Assembly (NCBI GenBank): GCA_015232555.1
Contig: JADFZJ010000009.1
Location: 20,566-84,565 of the forward strand
DNA: 64,000 nucleotides
Direction: 5' to 3'
Source: Desulfamplus sp.
GTDB lineage: Bacteria > Desulfobacterota > Desulfobacteria > Desulfobacterales > Desulfobacteraceae
A model generated the notes under the pieces. The model ran no database searches. It was not told the DNA's origin and saw only the letters and a program-made list of their open reading frames with translations. The position numbers and the translations under genes were made by a program. The stretch's first letter is position 1; each line of letters begins with the position of its first letter. Shown piece after piece: positions 62,279 to 64,000 of this stretch.

Positions 62279-62429
62279 GTTATCAATGCAAAGTTACACT
62301 GATAATAGCCAATTGTAGTTTTATAAGGTCAAATTGACCTGATAAGTATTGTTTGTAGTCGTTATCAATGCAAATCTGCACTCATAAAATTAATTTTAAG
62401 GTATTATCAGGCAAAGTTACCTGATAATA
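62279..62429. repeat. Cluster of four related palindromes upstream of the Abi-like gene
   Basis: Four palindromic units: 62279-62306, 62326-62340 (perfect AGGTCAA-A-TTGACCT), 62361-62387 and 62402-62429 (perfect 10-bp arms TATTATCAGG/CCTGATAATA). Three share the pattern TTATCA-xx-CAAA...TGATAA or CTCATAA. The last ends 18 bp before the Abi-like start. They may be operator sites or a stress-responsive RNA element; no other gene is seen in the 321-bp gap. Confidence 0.7.
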
Positions 62430-62447
62430 AATGGTTAGCATACAAAA

Positions 62448-63248
62448 ATGGATAAAATCGAGCCATTCAATGCACAAATATTAGAGGCAGCTTGCAAAGT
62501 TCTTGCAGATACTGAGCGAGGCTTAACTGGTTCACAAATTGGGTATATTATCCAAGAATGCAAAATAAACGACACAGATCCTACAAATACAAAATGGAAA
62601 AGGTTGTTTAATGCTCTTGCTGAGGCCCAAAACAAATATCAAGTAGGAAATCACTTGATAATGTTTGTAAACAGATCCCTAAATCCCGTTAGTTACGCAA
62701 GAGATAAAGAAGCCTTTGAATGGCTAAGGTCTGAATTAAATGTTGTTTTATCGTTTTCTGGCTATCAAGTTCGTGAAGACGGAAAAGTAATAACAACCAA
62801 AAAAGAAACAACACTACGAGGTGCTATAGAAAGAGCCGGTGCATTAAGGGCAAAATTAGAAGATAGAAATGCACATCAAGAAGTCTTTGATTATTGCCGT
62901 GAAGAGCTATTAGATCAAAACTATTTTCATGCAGTTTTCGAATCAATAAAAGGCTTAGCTCAAAGAATACGTGAAATGTCAGGGCTTCCAACTGATGGTG
63001 CAGAATTGGTGAATACAGCGTTCTCAGTTAAAAAACCTATTTTGAAAATAAACTCTTTAAACACAGAAACTGAAATTAGTGAACAGAAAGGTTTTAGTAA
63101 TATCCTTGTAGGTTTATTTGGTTCTGTGAGAAATCCGGTAGCCCATGCTCCTAAAACATCCTGGCCCATGACTGAGCGTGATGCTCTTGATATTTTTTCA
63201 ATGGTATCATTTATTCACAGAAAACTAGATAACACCAAGAAAATATAG
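62448..63248 (+). CDS. HEPN/abortive-infection-type protein (TIGR02391-like)
   Basis: A 266-residue protein. The C-terminal domain carries GSVRNPVAHAPKTSWPMTERDALDIFSM, with the RNxxxH motif (RNPVAH) of HEPN ribonucleases as in TIGR02391/Abi-C proteins. The first 100 residues form a separate helical domain. These proteins are suspected to give phage defence through RNA cleavage. It is bordered by two attC-like sites, so it is the sole gene of one putative integron cassette, with a palindrome-rich leader. Confidence 0.75.
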   Translation: MDKIEPFNAQILEAACKVLADTERGLTGSQIGYIIQECKINDTDPTNTKWKRLFNALAEAQNKYQVGNHLIMFVNRSLNPVSYARDKEAFEWLRSELNVVLSFSGYQVREDGKVITTKKETTLRGAIERAGALRAKLEDRNAHQEVFDYCREELLDQNYFHAVFESIKGLAQRIREMSGLPTDGAELVNTAFSVKKPILKINSLNTETEISEQKGFSNILVGLFGSVRNPVAHAPKTSWPMTERDALDIFSMVSFIHRKLDNTKKI

Positions 63249-63255
63249 ATAAAAA

Positions 63256-63314
63256 TGCTAATCAGACGCTCAACACGGATTCGCTGAAGCTCGCTGGTTA
63301 GCTCTACGTTAACT
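63256..63314 (+). other. attC-like recombination site 2 (59 bp)
   Basis: A 59-bp element with GCTAATCAGACGCTCAACAC on the left and GGTTAGCTCTACGTTAACT on the right; GCTCAACAC and GCTGGTTAGC can pair imperfectly. It starts 7 bp after the end of the Abi-like gene. The core box GTTAACT deviates by one base from GTTRRRY, so it is weaker than site 1 on the box but better on size and arms. Confidence 0.6.
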
Positions 63315-63368
63315 AAATACATATAAAATGAACCAAAATATCCCAACCTGGACGAAGGGAAAACTGTT

Positions 63369-63632
63369 ATGATTAATACTATAAAATTTCCAATTAAAAT
63401 TAATGAATTTATATTTAATGATAACAAATTCATTACCAAAGCCAAAAAATACGATTATTGTGATATAGAAAGTTTGAGATTTGTTATTGAAAATATTTCA
63501 AGTAATTTCTCAAAATATGAACATTACAATTTTTCAATAAGAATGAGCGATGATACTATATTTGATTTGCAAGTTGGAGATGCCGCATTTACTATAAATA
63601 AAAAAAAGTTGCTGAAAAAAAATCAAGCATAG
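63369..63632 (+). CDS. Hypothetical protein, 5' part of a broken cassette gene
   Basis: An 87-residue frame starting MINTIKFPIKINEF. The protein is AT-rich in codon use and resembles nothing I recognise. It ends just after an eight-A run (63615-63622). A one-base shift there leads into a second open stretch of 87 codons, so the original gene was probably longer. The start has a purine-rich leader, GAAGGGAAAAC. Confidence 0.5.
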   Translation: MINTIKFPIKINEFIFNDNKFITKAKKYDYCDIESLRFVIENISSNFSKYEHYNFSIRMSDDTIFDLQVGDAAFTINKKKLLKKNQA

Positions 63633-63886
63633 GAATCATTTTTAATTATTTAAATCAGATAACATATAATACAAGATTAGAAATCTATTTAAACCAATTA
63701 AAAAATAATAATTATATTTTGTATAAATTTTTTGACACAACAAAAATATTTGGCTCAAAGTTTAAGACTGTCAAAATATATAATGATGGAAATGTTGTTA
63801 TGGATAACAGAATATTTAATTTGAAAAAGGCTCGTCAAACAGGAACACTTAAATTTGGAACTGCATATGGATTAGAGCCTGTTTAA
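63602..63886 (+). pseudogene. 3' part of the broken cassette gene, truncated by an IS
   Basis: In the -1 frame relative to the preceding ORF, an open stretch runs from 63602 to 63886 without its own start (IGIIFNYLNQITYNTRLEIYLNQ ... FGTAYGLEPV). The last codons and stop belong to the IS terminal sequence at 63875-63887. So the gene appears to have lost its natural 3' end through the insertion and its frame at the A8 run. Confidence 0.5.
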
Positions 63887-64000
63887 AAATTATTTGTAAC
63901 GTCTAAGCATTTTACCAATAGATGCTATATATACCATGGTTTCAGATGTAAGATGTTGTCTTTCATAGTCAATCATAAGGCGTCTGTCCCATTGAAACCA
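63875..64000 (-). mobile_element. Right-edge IS element (IS5-family-like), partial
   Basis: The terminal sequence GAGCCTGTTTAAA at 63875-63887 is followed inside by the 3' end of a transposase gene on the minus strand. The same end word is found in the relic at 27708-27743. The element continues past the window. Confidence 0.7.
63890..64000 (-). CDS. Transposase C-terminus (IS5-family-like), partial
   Basis: The visible 36 codons read WFQWDRRLMIDYERQHL and then TSETMVYIASIGKMLRRYK before a TAA at 63890-63892. This pattern, with Trp-Asp-Arg-Arg and a C-terminal hydrophobic helix ending LRR, is typical of DDE transposases of IS5-type elements. The rest lies beyond the window. Family is tentative because so little is visible. 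Confidence 0.65.
   Translation of the reverse strand, partial: WFQWDRRLMIDYERQHLTSETMVYIASIGKMLRRYK

Noticed and set aside
63615..63622. Programmed -1 frameshifting in the third cassette gene
   Set aside because: The A run could permit it, but there is no stimulatory stem or known family, and the 3' end is IS-derived, so decay is simpler.
1..64000. CRISPR arrays, rRNA genes and riboswitches
   Set aside because: No regularly spaced direct repeats, rRNA-like stretches or recognised riboswitch aptamers were seen in the intergenic gaps.

Overview
The window reads as chromosome from a low-GC, Gram-negative, anaerobic member of Desulfobacterota, most likely a Desulfobacterales (Desulfobacteraceae-type) sulfate reducer. 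The pointers are siroheme-dependent heme synthesis (ahbC-hemB-ahbD), a DUF39 homocysteine-biosynthesis protein, the kdsA-kdsC-lptCAB-rpoN-hpf-ptsN-rapZ block of LPS-bearing Proteobacteria-like cells, a menaquinone-type UbiE/MenG, acetate kinase and BamD. The genus is not determined; there is no 16S gene here.

Layout. 1-12.8 kb is mostly minus strand: an oligopeptide-binding protein running off the left edge, EcsC, a Nudix protein, GDPD, an OmpA/vWA lipoprotein, TrpR, a GAF-GGDEF-PilZ signalling protein beside an NtrC-type regulator, pyrC/pyrB, lepB and the DUF39 protein. 12.9-23.9 kb holds an M23 peptidase, a DUF697 protein with a 4 x 48-bp repeat, a PHP phosphoesterase, an SH3/coiled-coil protein, ubiE, dnaJ, queD, an orphan ABC permease, bamD, trxB/trxA and a purN-like gene. 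24-27.9 kb is accessory: four proteins I cannot name, a degraded ORF, a tiny ORF and a relic of insertion-sequence ends. 27.9-36.5 kb has TetR and MoxR genes, then a tightly overlapped minus operon of a ClpX-like ATPase, ahbC, hemB, ahbD and ackA. 36.7-45.6 kb is the long minus operon kdsA ... secG ending in tRNA-Leu(GAG) and a terminator. 45.9-61.5 kb contains an SPFH protein with small membrane partners, a PPTase/acyltransferase pair, an ABC_sub_bind protein, an atypical SDR, a class A PBP, a SPOR protein, manC, algH/yqgE and a dynamin-like GTPase.

The last 2.4 kb is different. It looks like an integron-type gene-cassette array without a visible integrase: a DUF4258/DUF2283 toxin-antitoxin-like pair followed by an attC-like site that starts on its stop codon, a HEPN/abortive-infection gene with an unusual cluster of related palindromes upstream and a second attC-like site downstream, and a third cassette gene that is frameshifted and cut off by an IS5-type element running off the right edge. 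Two families of short dispersed intergenic repeats (48 bp, four copies; 65 bp, two copies) occur, several inside the lpt-rpoN operon.

All calls come from reading the sequence and recalled family motifs; no database search was run.
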